From positions 217,441 through 281,440 of the forward strand of contig JH720331.1 in NCBI GenBank assembly GCA_000231825.2: a stretch of DNA of 64,000 nucleotides. The letters run 5' to 3'. How positions within the stretch are numbered: position 1 is the first letter of the stretch; each line of letters opens with the position of its first letter. Below are positions 48,467 to 61,428 of the stretch, piece by piece. Made by a program: the position numbers and the translations under genes. The stretch is from Tetrahymena elliotti 4EA. Lineage: Eukaryota > Ciliophora > Oligohymenophorea > Hymenostomatida > Tetrahymenidae. The notes beneath the pieces were generated by a model. The model was not told the DNA's origin. It saw only the letters and a list, made by a program, of their open reading frames with translations, and did no database searches.

Positions 48467-51249
48467 TCAATTTGAATTAGGTAAAATTTTATATTCTATT
48501 AACATTTGTTTTTGTGATGGAAGAATTGCTCTTCCAGGTGTTAAAATAGTCATTTATGCATCTAAATCTGCTAATATACTCTTAATTATTCAATAAAATA
48601 TTTAATCTTAATTTTAAAAATCAAAATTGTTACATCTGATTTCATACAGAGTCTTATATATTTAAGAATTTCTTATGGTGGTAAATTTATTCCATGGAGT
48701 GTTAAATTTAAGTTTCCTTTTGAGTTTGCATTTAACTTTTGAGTCTTTAAATTTAAAATTAAATAATTATTTTCAGATGTTGTTATTTTGAAATTAATTA
48801 CCTTCCATAAAAGAGTTTTATTTTAGTATGAAGATGCAAAAGGGTTATGTTACATATCACTAAATATTAATCTATCATCAAGTACTATGTAGAATTCTAC
48901 ATCTGATAAAGGACTATTCCATTTTTAATTTACCTTTTAAAATGAAAAAAGAAATTGAACTGATATTTTTGAATTCAAAATAAAATGAAATAAATACCAT
49001 ATACTAAAATCTAAAATTAATTGATTGTGCTTATTTAGTTTCGTATTAATATAAAAAGAATAAAGGGATTTGTTGTGCTTTCAAAAGTAATTAGCTGTTC
49101 ATAAGAAGATCTATTACTGGTTTAGGCTAGCTTATGGATGCTTTAAATACTTTTACCCTTGATTAATTAATAAATATTAGTCAAGTTAACTTTTAAGTAA
49201 ATTTTAATATTAAATTACTAATATGCTGTGTTTTCTTTATTTGTTCTATATGGAAAAGAGTTGGGAGTACCTCTATGTTTTGTTATTTAAGGGTCCCAAT
49301 TTTTACCTTTGAGTTCAATTAAAATGACATCATCTTTAAAATCACCTTAAATTGTAATTTAGCCATTTAGCTAAATACCTTAAGGAAAATTATTGTCTTT
49401 CTGAATAATTTGAAGTTTTTCCTATTTTAAATAAAGATGGATTGATTAAACTATTCAAAAAAAAAGACAAAATATTTTGTTTACTTGTATTTTTAAATTC
49501 AGCTCATTTCTTTACAAATTACTTTACTGTTAGTTTATTTGTGGAGGCCTTGGAGGCATGCTTGGTTATACAACATTAGAATTAGGGGTTACTGAAATTC
49601 TTGACTAGTTTTATGCATTTTAATTTATTCCATTTGTGGGAGCAGGAGGATTTTATGAATTAATTTTGTTTCCAAAAATGCTACTATATCTATTAGTTTA
49701 TGGCTATTAATTAACCTAAGGGTTAGTACTGCTTGTTTGACCATTTTAATTTATTTACTTATTAACAATTTAGTTGTTAACATTGCCATTATTTTAATAT
49801 ATTTAATTATTTGTATGAAGGTTAGATGTAGCTTAAGAGCTAGGCTAAGTAGAATTAGGTGTGTCATCTTCATCACTATCTAATAAATCAAGCACATTAG
49901 ATTCTTATGTTTATAATGGCATTTACTAAGTTCTATTTGGTAAATTAGGCTAAATTTATGGTTAAGGGTTATATGTTTATTAAGACTAAGGTTTTGAGGA
50001 GGTTGAAAAAAAATCCATATCTAAAAGGTCAACTGTGGCTACACTTGTTGGTGTTTGGCTAGTTATATTATTTTATATCGCTTCTTTTTAGTAATTTATG
50101 TATTAAGCAGTAACTGAATTAGTCTTACGATGCTAGGCACCTTTTATATCATGAGAGGATATAGAATCTAGTTTAATTTAGTTTTTTGGAATCATTGAAA
50201 CTTATTAATAATTAGTTAAAGGTCTTTTTGGTTGTGTAGCTACTTTAGTAGTTAATTTAAAGGCATATCTATAAAACAAATTTTTTTACTAATCTATAAC
50301 TTTTTTATATTTTGCTTATCTCTAAGATTTTTCAGCTGCACTGACTTATATATCTTTAGATTATTATACTATTAATCTAACTCTTTATATATTTTGTTAT
50401 ACTTAAGTCCAGTACTTCATTGGAATATTAGCTATTGAATTTCTTTCTTTATTATCTCTTGAATTATCCATATCTAAAAAGGAGTTAAATACCTCACAAT
50501 CTGCTAACTATTTAGATGATATCTAATGCACCTTTTCTCCTTGTTAGAATTTGAATTAGAATTATTTGTAAAGGTTAAGTTCTCTTGTATACAAAAAGTC
50601 CTCCAATATTTAATTTATCTATAATATATATTTTAATAAAAAATAAACATATTTTTCTAATTTATGAGTTAGATATAATGCTTCAATTTATTCAAACAAA
50701 CAACTTATATTTATAATTTCATTTTTAATTAAATTTATATTCACTGAATTTTAAATTGTTGGTGCTTTATTTGTTAGTAAATTGAGAGTGTTTGTTTGCG
50801 TAAAGGACATAGATTTCTAGAAAAAAAATTACCAATATATACTTTTTATTCAAGTCATCTAATTTTTGATTTGACTTAAAATATTAGCTTAACTTTTTAG
50901 CTCCTTCAAAGCCTATTTGGGTTTGAGAAGTTGGAACTAGAACTAGAATTCTTAACTATTTTAATAATATTTTAAATAATACAAATCAATAAATTTTAAA
51001 ATAAATTGAGAATTTCATCGAATAATAAACTAAATCTACCTCCTCTATGATTGAACAAATGCATATAATAGCACTATCTATAATTATTGTCTTATCAATT
51101 TTTTTCTCCTGTTCTTAATATTAAAATTTATTTGAGAAAGACTATTTAAGCTAGGATAAATGCTGTATTTGAGAATGTAAAAATAAAAATACTGGAAACA
51201 CTTAATATGTACTCATAAATCGAATTAGAGTATCTAACTCCCTATTCAT
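48467..51249 (-). CDS. endocytic-adaptor-like protein with DLLD and NPF motifs
   Basis: Multi-exon gene from the ATG at 51249 (MNRELDTLIRFMSTYQ) to the TGA at 48467. The N-terminal ~250 residues are helical (KNEIINISCLFEQIEALYLT, KLEKYVYFLLKYILQINQIL), reminiscent of ANTH/ENTH domains. A polar Q/N/P/S linker carries TVDLLDMDFF and NVLDLLDSDEDD, matching clathrin-box and adaptin-ear acidic motifs. A C-terminal beta-rich region (GIQLNGQITIQGDFKDDVIL, EFYIVLDDRLIFSD) contains NPF in MQHNPFASS, an EH-domain ligand. Donor and acceptor pairs are clear near 51,039/50,956 and 49,470-49,550. The exon junction around 50,780-50,850 is unresolved: the simplest fit needs a 26-nt intron. Clathrin-adaptor function is inference. 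Confidence 0.6.
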
Positions 51250-52168
51250 GAGAAAAGTTATTAGAGGTAACCATAAACAAGATTTATCCCTTTTTATTTT
51301 GAATAGTGATTGCTAATATTTTCATATCTATTTTATTTTTTAGCTCTATTTATACAATAACTAAACTTTCTTATTTCTGATTGACTGCTTGCTAGTTTGC
51401 TTGATTAATTTAATTTATTTTATGATTTAGATTCTATAAATCTATGAATATATCTATTTATAATTTATTACAAATTTCTTGTGTTTGATTTTTAATAAAT
51501 CAAATAATAGCTATTAATTTCAATTAATACTTATCATTCTATCTTTATATTATTAAAAATGATCAAATCTTCATATCATTTACTATACATTCACAAGTTA
51601 AAATACTATTAAAAAAATCTAGCCATATATTCAATTTTCAAATATTTATTATTCTTATTTTCAAAGAAACAGTGAATCTTTTCATATTAATGATTTGCTG
51701 AAATGTAATTATTGCATCCTGAATGAAAGAATTCAAGATATATTCATAATTGATATGTATTTATTGTCAAATGATTAAACATGATAACAATAAACAAGAG
51801 ATGTTTTGGATTTTATACATAATAAATATACTGAAATCTATTGAAAATATTAATAAATCAATCAATCATTTTTAGTTAATACACAGTTATTTTTCAAAAT
51901 AAATTGTGCATATTATTAATCATTAAATAATTGCAGATTGATAGAGTGTTAAGGATATTTAATAAAAATAAATCAATTTTAAATACATATGCAATGGAAA
52001 GGACAACAAGCAAAAAAACTATGTTCTGTCTGACTTTGTTAATTACGATGTTTAAGGGAAAAATATACTCAAGATAAATTGGAATATTAATATTTTCAAT
52101 TAAAAGAAAGATTAAGAAAGAAAAAAAATTAATTTCTAAAGGAAATAATTAATATTAGGGAAGAAAAA
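51250..52168. other. divergent promoter region, no gene seen
   Basis: AT-rich DNA upstream of both the adaptor-like gene (-) and the 81-residue gene (+). Short tetranucleotide phrases (GATTGACTGCTTGCTAGTTT near 51,380; AATCAATCAATC near 51,860) occur. Confidence 0.65.
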
Positions 52169-52414
52169 ATGGAAGATAACTACGCTGCCGACGTTTAAAG
52201 ATAATTCAATCGTACTGCATTCGATTAATTATATAAAATATGCTATAACAGTTTAGTTTAAAAAAATGGATCAACCATTGATTTCTAAAAGCAAATCGAC
52301 TGCCACCAAAGATTAATTCAAGTATTCGCTAAGATCGCCCCTATTGTTGTTAAGGTTGAACAAGATGCTGCTTCTGCTGATGGATCTGCTGCTGGTGCTG
52401 AAGATGATGAATGA
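52169..52414 (+). CDS. small acidic-tailed protein, possibly mitochondrial
   Basis: A single exon of 81 residues runs from the ATG at 52169 to the TGA at 52412. A helical core (VQRQFNRTAFDQLYKICYNS, IDCHQRLIQVFAKIAPIVVK) has two cysteines, followed by an Ala/Asp/Glu tail (DAASADGSAAGAEDDE). Codon use is biased (GCT, ATC, GTT, AAG), like V-ATPase c and the CX9C gene, implying strong expression. Size and helix arrangement loosely recall small Tim or respiratory-chain accessory proteins, but the twin CX3C of small Tims is absent. Family not recognised. Confidence 0.75.
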
Positions 52415-53641
52415 TCAGCATTATTAAATTAATTATAGCATCCTTAATTACTAAGCTAGTTTAGAAATTAAGAGCAAAAAGCGTTTTGGTTTTAATTATG
52501 ATTGAATTTGGTTAATCAATGATAATCACATAATCTAATTAGACAAACGCCAAAAATTAACTTAAATGCATATTTTCTTCTTCTGTTCTCATTTGTGTAA
52601 TTAGCAGAAACTGTCAAATATGTATTAATTACTCACTTTTACTAGCATTATATGCAATTCTTTGTTTCTTTTATACATATTTATTTTTATTTTCATTGAA
52701 ATTTGTTAGTTTATTATTCATATCTTAGTTAGTCTCCTTTATATTGATAGCCAAATAAAATAAGTTGATTGATAATCAATCTTTATATCTATTGAATCTT
52801 AGCAAGTACTATTTATTAATCATATCAAATATCTATCAATCTATATAGATCTTTGAATACCTTAAATCTACAAATATAAATATAGGCTTTAAATAAAATA
52901 AAAATGGAATATAAAACATGATAGAATTAAATAGATACTTATAATGGCAATATTTAAATAGAGTGATTTTACTTTTTTTACTCACAAAAAAGTACTTCCT
53001 AATAAAATAGAGTATTATGGATCTTGCTAGAACTTAAATTTCTAATTTAAACCAATACATTTAAAATTTAAAATAAACAGTTTAAAATAATTTGAGTTTA
53101 TTTGAACAGGCTAAAACTTTTAAAATATTTTTTTACCTTTTTCAAAAAAGGAGTTTTTATGATGTTATTAATCAATCAAATATTTTAAACTTAATTTTAT
53201 TTGTGAGAAAACAAACATTTAATTTTTAATTTGTTAATCAATCAACAAATTAAATTTTTGTGGGTTTAATTCACTTATTAACAAAAAATAATTTTTTAAT
53301 AATAAATTTAAAACATTTCCAAAAAATGAAAAAAAAAAGAATATTATTATGATTTTATTTTTAACAATTTTAAGCATGAAATTATATTCCAAATAATTTT
53401 TTGCAAATTAAATTTAACATTTTTCACAGCATTTGTAAATATAAAAGAGAAAAACAGATTAGGCTATCATAGTATAGTTTTAATGAAAACAAGTGAAATA
53501 TAAATATAATATTTAATGATTGTGGTAATTTTATACAACTTATTTTATTATTTTTGTAGTATTTTTAAATAATATGTGATTGTTTTTTTTCTTCTCAAAA
53601 ATGAGAGTATACATAGAATATTTTATATAATCCAAATTAAT
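52415..53641. other. convergent AT-rich region, no gene seen
   Basis: No open ciliate-code frame of note on either strand, only 3' flanks of two genes. Confidence 0.65.
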
Positions 53642-56600
53642 TCAATCAAATAAATAGCTAGGTTTGGATTTTGGAATTTCATTTCTTCTCATTTATTGTT
53701 ATTGCAAAGATTTTAAAGGATTTTTTATCTAATTAAAATTATTATTATTCTCAGAAGTGAATAATTACTTTTTTGTTTACTCGAAATTTGTTGATGTATC
53801 TTGCATAGGTATATTTATTGATTTTTCTAGTGATTGGTTAAATCTTGAAGTGAAAGGAGTTTTGGATCTAAAATAGAAACCTCTTTCTTCTTCTTATTTG
53901 ATCATACTTTTTAAGTTATTTTAACCTTTTCTGTCACTTCTACAAATATTGGAATTTCCTTAACCTTAACTTAAATTATTAGAGCTATATTAGCTATATT
54001 GAGAAGTTTATCTATAGCTGTTTGTATTATTTTAGTAAAGACCATTGCCTTGATTTTGGTAAATTTTGATATTGCTATCATATTCTAAATTATTTGAAGT
54101 TAAATTGTTACTAGTTTATGAAACGTTTTAATTATTAAGGTTTTAGCTAGTATTAATCATTCCTTTATACTTTTAGAAGTCTTACTATAGCAAATCTTAA
54201 CTCTTACCTAAGTTATAATTACTTGTTGGACTCTTCTCCAGAGCACCAAATAATATTTTTTCTTCACCATACCCGTTTTTTCTAGTTTAGAAAGAGGAGT
54301 TTTCTTTATTTTGATGTATGAAATTCAAGAAACCAGGAGATTTTGTAGAGCAATTCAAACACAAACTTTAATTTACACAATCTATTCAAAATTTTAGAAA
54401 AAAATAAATTTATGAAAAGGAAATTTTTTATTAAAAAATTACTTGATTGGTTGAGCATCTAAGAAATGTTAACAGAAGTAGTGAGTTAAGGATTTTTAAC
54501 CGGATTAGAATTTTAAACTTTATTTGAGTTATGATTGCATGATGGAGGGACTTCATTATTACTTTATTAATTATTTGAAACACTATTGTAATTATTGCTT
54601 GAATAAATTGAATTAAATTTATTTTAAAGATTCAAGTCTGTACCAAATTTATTAGTAACAGTACTTGATCTAGAATTTGGGTTTGTTTCATTGAATAATT
54701 AAGTGTTTCTGTCAAAATTATTAGACATATTCATTTTTATTTTTGGACTATTAGCTAAATTAGAATTATTAGTACTATTGCTGGTGTTTTGGCTGTAAAT
54801 ATTTTTATTATTATTTTACATTTAAATTTAATTATTACTAGCAAATTCAGTGTATAGATTTTATGAAGAAGAATCACTGCTTTTTGTGTCTTATTAAGGT
54901 TACATTTAAGAATCTAATTTATCTTTAGCTTTTAATAACTTATCTAACAAATATTTTATCTCTTGCTTTAAAGCAACTTCATTTTCTTCCTTTTTTTTCT
55001 TTTCAGCAGAAGTTTGTGACACTAATTCATTTAATCTATCTATTTCTTTTTATTAGTTTTAAGTCTAAACAATGGCTTCACTATGGCTATCTTAGATTCT
55101 TAAAATTTCTTATTCTAAAGTATTTATCTATAATTTTAATTACTCATTTTCAAAATTCCTTTCATCAAGCTATCTGCTTAAATCTTCAACTTAAAGTTTT
55201 AGGTCTTAAATTTCATATTGGTTCTATTCATCATCTACACTTTAATGATGATGAGATATTTATTACATTTAAGTATTAGTGCTATTAGCATGGCGTGAAG
55301 GAACAGATAAGGTTTAACGTTATTGGGAGAATAAATGTTTAACTCCTACACGACAACCTTCACAAAGATTTCTAGATTATACTGATTAAGGCATAGATAT
55401 TTAACTATGAGTTGGATTATTTGGATTATAAAAAATGTTATTCTAATAAGTGTTTTAGTTATTCATAGAATTTGCAGACGATGAATGAATCAAACCTTAA
55501 TTTGTATGGATTCCTTGTTAAGATTTTTCATTTAAGCCACTTGACTAGTTTTGGATATTTACAATATCTTCATCTGTATAGTTATTTTAGGTATTTTATG
55601 TGTACATCATAACATCTTAATTAGTTGTAAGCATTAACCCACCACCACTTAGATTAGTTCTGTTTGTTTAATTATTCAACAAACCTAAATTGCTGTTACT
55701 ACTAGAGATTGACTTGTAAATTCCATTATTTAAGTTATTTTACTAATTTGTTACCATTTAATTATTTTATGAGAATAAATTATTGTTAGAATTTTATTTG
55801 TAGATATGAGGTATTTATTATTACTATTATTATTAGAATTGCTACATTTAAAGAAGATGCTGTTATTTAGCTTCAGGAGAATTCATATTCTTACTTTATC
55901 CTCTTTGAACTATTTAACCTGCTAAAGGATTGTTTCCTCCTTAGAGTCTTTGCTGTGCTCTATTAGGAGCTGATTTTTTTGGTATGTCATCTGCATTAAT
56001 TTTAGGATTACTATCTTATTGAATAAGAATTTCAGAGTTATTTTAAGTTATTTATTAGTTACTTGAAATAATTTATTGGAAATCACCTTCTGAAACAGAT
56101 TTCAAATGTTGATTATAAGATTACTAATGTGAACTTAATCCTCCTTAGGAAATTTAATGATTAGGATTACCTAATCCTAGTCCATCCATATTTTAAATAG
56201 AAGTATGAATTTAGTTACCATTTAGGACACTAGCTGAAAATAAGTTATTGTTAGCCTATCTAAGCTGGAATTAAGATATACTGAGATCATGATCTGTCAC
56301 AAACTTTTAATAATACAATTAACATACATAAAAATTAGATAATAAAATTACGTTAGATTAGTCATGTTGCATGACAGATGTTGTGTTTTCTTACATATTT
56401 TTAATAATATTTTCTTTTCTAACATTTCCTAACTTTTCTTCTTCAATGATATGATTCTTTTCAATCAATTCATCCTTAAGTTTTATTTCTGCTTGCTCTA
56501 ATTTTTTTATCTATTCCCTTTTCATAACATTAAATGATAAGGATATACCACCCCCAAAAAACAAATTTATTACATTAATGATTTGTTCTTTTGTTTGAGT

Positions 56601-58061
56601 TTTTTATTCTACTCATTAAGTTAGTTAATTTGTTCTGTGTCTTGCTTAGATTTTTCTAATTTTTCTTTCATCAATTTAATATTTTGATCATTTGTTTTGC
56701 TTTTTGTTTTGAAGCTCTTGAATTTCTCTTGCAATTCCTACATCTTTTACTCATTTTCTTGTTTTTCTTTTTGTGCTTATTATTACTGTATTTTAAAGAA
56801 TATTTTTAAGTTAGTTCATCAAGATTTCTAATTTTAAAATTACTTCAAAAAGTTATTGTGTTCTCAAAGTTTATATCTGCAATTAAAGCTATTATATTTC
56901 TGCTTGATGAGCAACTTATAATTCCTCAAAATAACTTGTGACCATTAGCTCTGAATTTAAGCTTTCTTTATTTTTAATAAGTTTACTTTCATAAATTTTT
57001 TTCTCCTTTTTAATTTTTAAAAAAATTAACAGTTTTTTAAATAAAAATGTGTTTACTTTTTCATAAAGTTCTTTTATCTGTTGGATTCTTTCTTCATTCA
57101 AAGCATTGTTATTTATCAGCTCTTAATCATTTTCTTACTTAATATGATTTATTTAATTTTACATATCATTAATTTTTAACTAAGCTTCTTAATCAGCAAT
57201 ATCCTTTATCATTCTAATCAAAAAAAAAAAAAATTATTTTCTACTTTTTAGAAATCTAAAATACCTTTTATCTTCTTCAAGTTTTTTAATTAACCCTTGT
57301 AGATTCTAATTTTAAACAGTAAGATCTTTGATTTCGTTTGTCATCTTTAACAAATTCTTTTCACTCTCATGAATCTCCCTTTATAGTTCGAGTTATTTTT
57401 CATGAATTTAATCTTTCAATTCTCTATTCTATTTATTATTTAAATTGAAATAATAATTTATCAATTTTGTCTGATTTTAAAATCATATGTGTTTTGTATT
57501 TTTGACTGATATTAGTCCCTTCCCCTTAATATTTAACAAAAAGTTACTTCTGCTTCCAATTTTGTGATAAGGTCTTGCTTTTTAATCTTACTCTATTCAT
57601 TATCTTAGCTCATTCCTTCAAACATACCTTTTAAGTCTTTCAGAGATTTGTTCTATTTTTTTAAATTTGTTGTTAGATTTTAAATCTTTGAGAATTCAAA
57701 GATAGATATCTAATATTAATTACTGTAAATTTGCTACTATCATTAGTTAAACCTTAAAGGGTTTCCATGAAAGTCTCATTCATTTTTCTAAAATTTTCCT
57801 CTCTTGCCTTTGATTCTTTAATTTACATATCTTACAATTCAATCTATTGCTAGAGAATAGCCTTTTCTTTATTCCATCCATTTTCTTTATTTTTGAGCTT
57901 TTTTTTGGATTAATTATACAGTTTATTTCAAATATGGACATAAAATATGTTAAAATTCTCAATTAATATACTTGAACTCTTAAAGCAGAGACCTCAGAAT
58001 CTAAATCATGGATTCTAATTTTAAGCTATTCTATGCTTTCTTCTTCGTAGTTAGCAATCAT
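53642..58061 (-). CDS. long coiled-coil protein with Cys-motif regions (1290 aa)
   Basis: Ten exons, 5' to 3': 57972-58061, 57724-57897, 57548-57652, 57265-57470, 57057-57213, 56844-57005, 56574-56785, 56352-56517, 54443-56303, 53642-54381. The sum is 3873 nt. Start MIANYEEESIEQLKIRIHDL at 58061; the frame also stays open upstream, so an earlier start is possible. Residues 1-~420 are nearly continuous coiled coil (IKKLEEDKR, LMKEKLEKSKQDTEQINQLN). A long Q/N/S-rich region follows, with a CxxC (RNLCEGCRVGVKH) and a second coiled coil (QDLKLQVEDLSRQLDERN). The tail contains NCVNQSLCLNC and basic, aromatic segments. Paired CxxC could bind zinc. A cytoskeletal, basal-body or scaffold role is plausible but not shown. 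Confidence 0.85.
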
Positions 58062-58884
58062 AAATTATGCCTATCGTTAGCTGCTATCCTGGGCTTTGGT
58101 AATCAACGTATCTTAATTTAGTTTTTAGAATGAAATATAAGAGGAATTCAAAAAGAGATATTTAAGTGTTATAAATTAATTATATGCAATTATTTATCAA
58201 AATTGAATGAAGTGTTAAAAAATCTTAGTTAATTTTTAATTTTCAAATAATTAATGTTAAAGTTAATGTTGTTATCTTTCAAAACAGCTTTCTTTTTCAT
58301 TAATTAACAAATAAATGTTCACAAAATTTTAAATGAATACAAGGTTCATTCATACATTATTTGTTTAATTTGAAATTTTTGGATGATTTCCCAATTTTTA
58401 AATTTAATATTATTTCAGTATTACTCTTTATTTATCTTTATTTATTTACGTAAACAAATTATATTTAAAAAAGTATCGACCTAATAATAAATGCATTTAC
58501 AAATACCACTCTTAATTTATGAAAAGTAAACTATTTTGTGCTGTAAATGTAAAAAATAATATACCCTATTTATTCATTTTATTTATTATATATATTTGGA
58601 GATAGATCACATTTTACTGCCAATTAACAATGTTCTTTCCAACATAAATGCACAACAATATTAAAATAAATTTAATTTTAATATATTAATTTGTGATTCT
58701 TTAAGATGAAGGAGTAAATCCTTTAGTTATATTTGAAAGTTCAAGTATTATAAAAAATTTATGAAGCATAAATGTTATTTTTATTTAAATTTTGTTTTGA
58801 ACGATTAAGTATGATATAAATACACACAAATATTCTACAAATATTTCTTTCAATTATTGTTAGCTTATTATATTAAATTTTATT
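58062..58884. other. intergenic, promoter of the coiled-coil gene
   Basis: Between two minus-strand genes and AT-rich. A ciliate-code frame extends upstream from 58,061 for some distance without a clear ATG, so the 5' end of the coiled-coil gene could lie here. Confidence 0.55.
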
Positions 58885-60422
58885 TCATATTTTAGGATAT
58901 GCTATGACTATTTTACCAATATTCTCATTAGATTCCATGGCTGTATGAGCATCTCTCCACTTTATTTAATAAATTATGTTTTATTAATATTCTATTTTAT
59001 ATTTAGTAAATTATTTACTCCTTTCAATCCTTCTTCATCCCAAGTAATATTTATAACTCTATCTATAATTGGCTTAAGCTATCCTGAACTAAAGCCTTCT
59101 ATGGTATCTTACTTAAACTTAGAAATAAGATCTGCCTTATATTCATCTGATCTCGTCCTATAAATAAAATGTTAAAATAATGTAAAATCAACTAATTTTT
59201 TTTTACTTTAACAAAGTTGAAATAAGAGATGCTCTTCTTCTCATTAAGGTTCCCAAATCAAAGTTTTAAATACTTGTTCCACCTAAGGAACCATAGAAAA
59301 TCCATTTGCTATCAACTCCAAGAATTTTATCAGTCTATGTTTTTGACATAATAAATAAGTTTTTAAATGAAACTAGAGAAAATAATTATTTTACCAGTGG
59401 GAAATTTTAAGCTCCAACACAATCTAATACTAAATTAACTCCTTTACCATTAGTAAATTTCATAATTTCCTCATCTTAGTTCTTGCAAGTTTTGTAATTA
59501 ATGCATAATTCAGCACCTAATCTATTATTAAATTAAATATTAGTATAATTTACAAAACATAAATAATAAATACTCTTTGCATATCTTAAGCTTATCATCT
59601 GAAGAACTACTTGCTATGGCATGAGCACCAAAATATTTTGCTAATTAGATGGCTGCAGTACCAACTCCACTTGCAGCTGAAAATAATTAAATAAAATTAT
59701 TAAGCAGATATATTTTTTATAAATAAATTAATTTTACCTGCATATATCATAACATAATCATTCTTTTGAACTTAACCAATATATTTAATCAATTAGTAAG
59801 CAGTTATCCAAGCTTCAGGGATAGCAGCACCCTAAAAAATTGTTTTTAATTTATTTATATTAAATAAAAGCTGCTTACTTATTCAAGTGTTAATCCTTTT
59901 GGTAACTCAAAAACATGGTCCTTGTGAATAGCAGCATACCTTTAAAAAATGTTTATTTAGAAAAATAAAACAAAATTTAAACTTACTAGCCATATGAACC
60001 TCCAGAAAATAGTCCAATAGCAGGGTAGAGCTCTTTACTATTTTAGGATAAATGAAGCAATTATAAAATTATTAATTTCTTAAAATCTAAATTATTACCC
60101 TTATTCATCAACTACATAACCTGAAGCTTCTAAACCTATGATTGGACTATGTCCAGGAGAAGGATAAACCTTTCCTAATCTCTTTAAAATATTTAAAAAT
60201 CAGAAAAGCTCTAAAAGCTATTGATTAATTATTACTTGCAAAATTTCTGCTCTGTTAATAGCTGTGTAAGATATTTTCATCAATACTTCATTTTATTTAA
60301 GAGTCTATTTAATTATTTCTTATTAGAACAACAAAAAAAGTAAAATATTTTACAGGTAAAGGAGATTCTTTGATCTTTAAGACATTGACATCTCCAGGTT
60401 AGTCTTAGTGAATGTGCTTCAT
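58885..60422 (-). CDS. zeta-crystallin/PIG3-type NAD(P)H:quinone oxidoreductase
   Basis: About ten or eleven short exons run from the ATG at 60422 (MKHIHQDQPGDVNVLKIKES) to the TGA at 58885. The first are 60354-60422, 60236-60304, 60099-60181, 59987-60037, 59879-59939, 59738-59831, 59574-59676 and 59396-59521. MDR features: VLMKISYTAINRAEIL, IIGLEASGYV (GroES-like domain), AAIPEAWITAYQLI, then the Rossmann dinucleotide motif AASGVGTAAIQLAK, LGAELCINYK, VNLVLDCVGA, KWIFYGSLGG and IGKIVIAYPKI at the C-terminus. It lacks the catalytic zinc ligands, as in quinone reductases. The junction near 59,340-59,396 does not join in frame with canonical sites: a missed boundary or a real defect. Confidence 0.88.
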
Positions 60423-61428
60423 AGTTTGTAAATGTTAAATTGATTATCTTTATTTAGTTAATTAAATCTTATCTAATATTTATTCAGTATCTTTTTGCAA
60501 TTATTTCAATTTAAGATAATAAGTAAATATTCTTTTTGGAATAAAAGAATTTTGATAGAATAAATTAAAAAGATCCTTACATTAGTTTATTGTAAAAACT
60601 AAAAATTATTAATTCAATAAATGAAGAAGAAGAGTTCTATACAAATCTTCTATTAGAATTTTAATAGAATTGGTATTCAAATGTAAACATGAATTTAAAA
60701 AACATTAAAATTAAACATAGACTTTTTTTGTTATTTAAGAACAAAAAAATGAAAATTAAATAATATTAATTCAATAAGAATTTCATTTAATTCATTTTGG
60801 TATTTCCAATCATAGTTTTAATTAAAAAATCTTTGAGATAAATCTAATTCCCTTTTATTTTATGTTTAATATTCTTGGGTAGTAAATTTATTGCCTTAAA
60901 TAAATAAAATCACAATCTAAATCTTCACCATTTATATTTTTATTTCAGATTATTATGATCATTATTTTGATTTTTAAAAAAAATATTCTCTGATTTTTGA
61001 TTGTAATAATTTTATAAAGTATTTAATGCTAATATTCTTATCTTTAAACACAATAAATAAATTAAATATAGATAAGTTTATTTATTTTATTTTAAGTTAT
61101 TTAAAAACAAATATCTTAATATTTAAAATATTTAGTGTTACAATTTAGATAAATATTTTTAATGAGGTTATAATTAGAAAACGTTAGATATATTTCAAAT
61201 GATTTAATTGATATTTATTACAATAAATTATGTTAGCATATGTGGAATCAAATATACTAAATGATATTAACTGCATTAAATAAATTAATTATAATATGCA
61301 TAGAAATCCAAATAAATATTGAATTCAGTTTAAATACAAAGAATTTAGGTAGAGTTAAGCAGGTTTTCAAATATTAAATAAATAGCTATCTATCTTTAAA
61401 ATTAAATTCATTTTTATTCTTTTGAATA
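60423..61428. other. divergent promoter region, no gene seen
   Basis: AT-rich spacer between the starts of the oxidoreductase (-) and the right-edge coiled-coil gene (+). Confidence 0.65.

Noticed and set aside
49480..49735. Plus-strand frame with membrane-like sequence suggesting a ZIP transporter end
   Set aside because: The opposite strand reads a typical Q/N/P/S-rich linker that joins in phase to good coding blocks on both sides; the plus frame is its antisense.
58945..59163. 72-codon ORF on + strand
   Set aside because: Antisense to the last exons of the quinone oxidoreductase.
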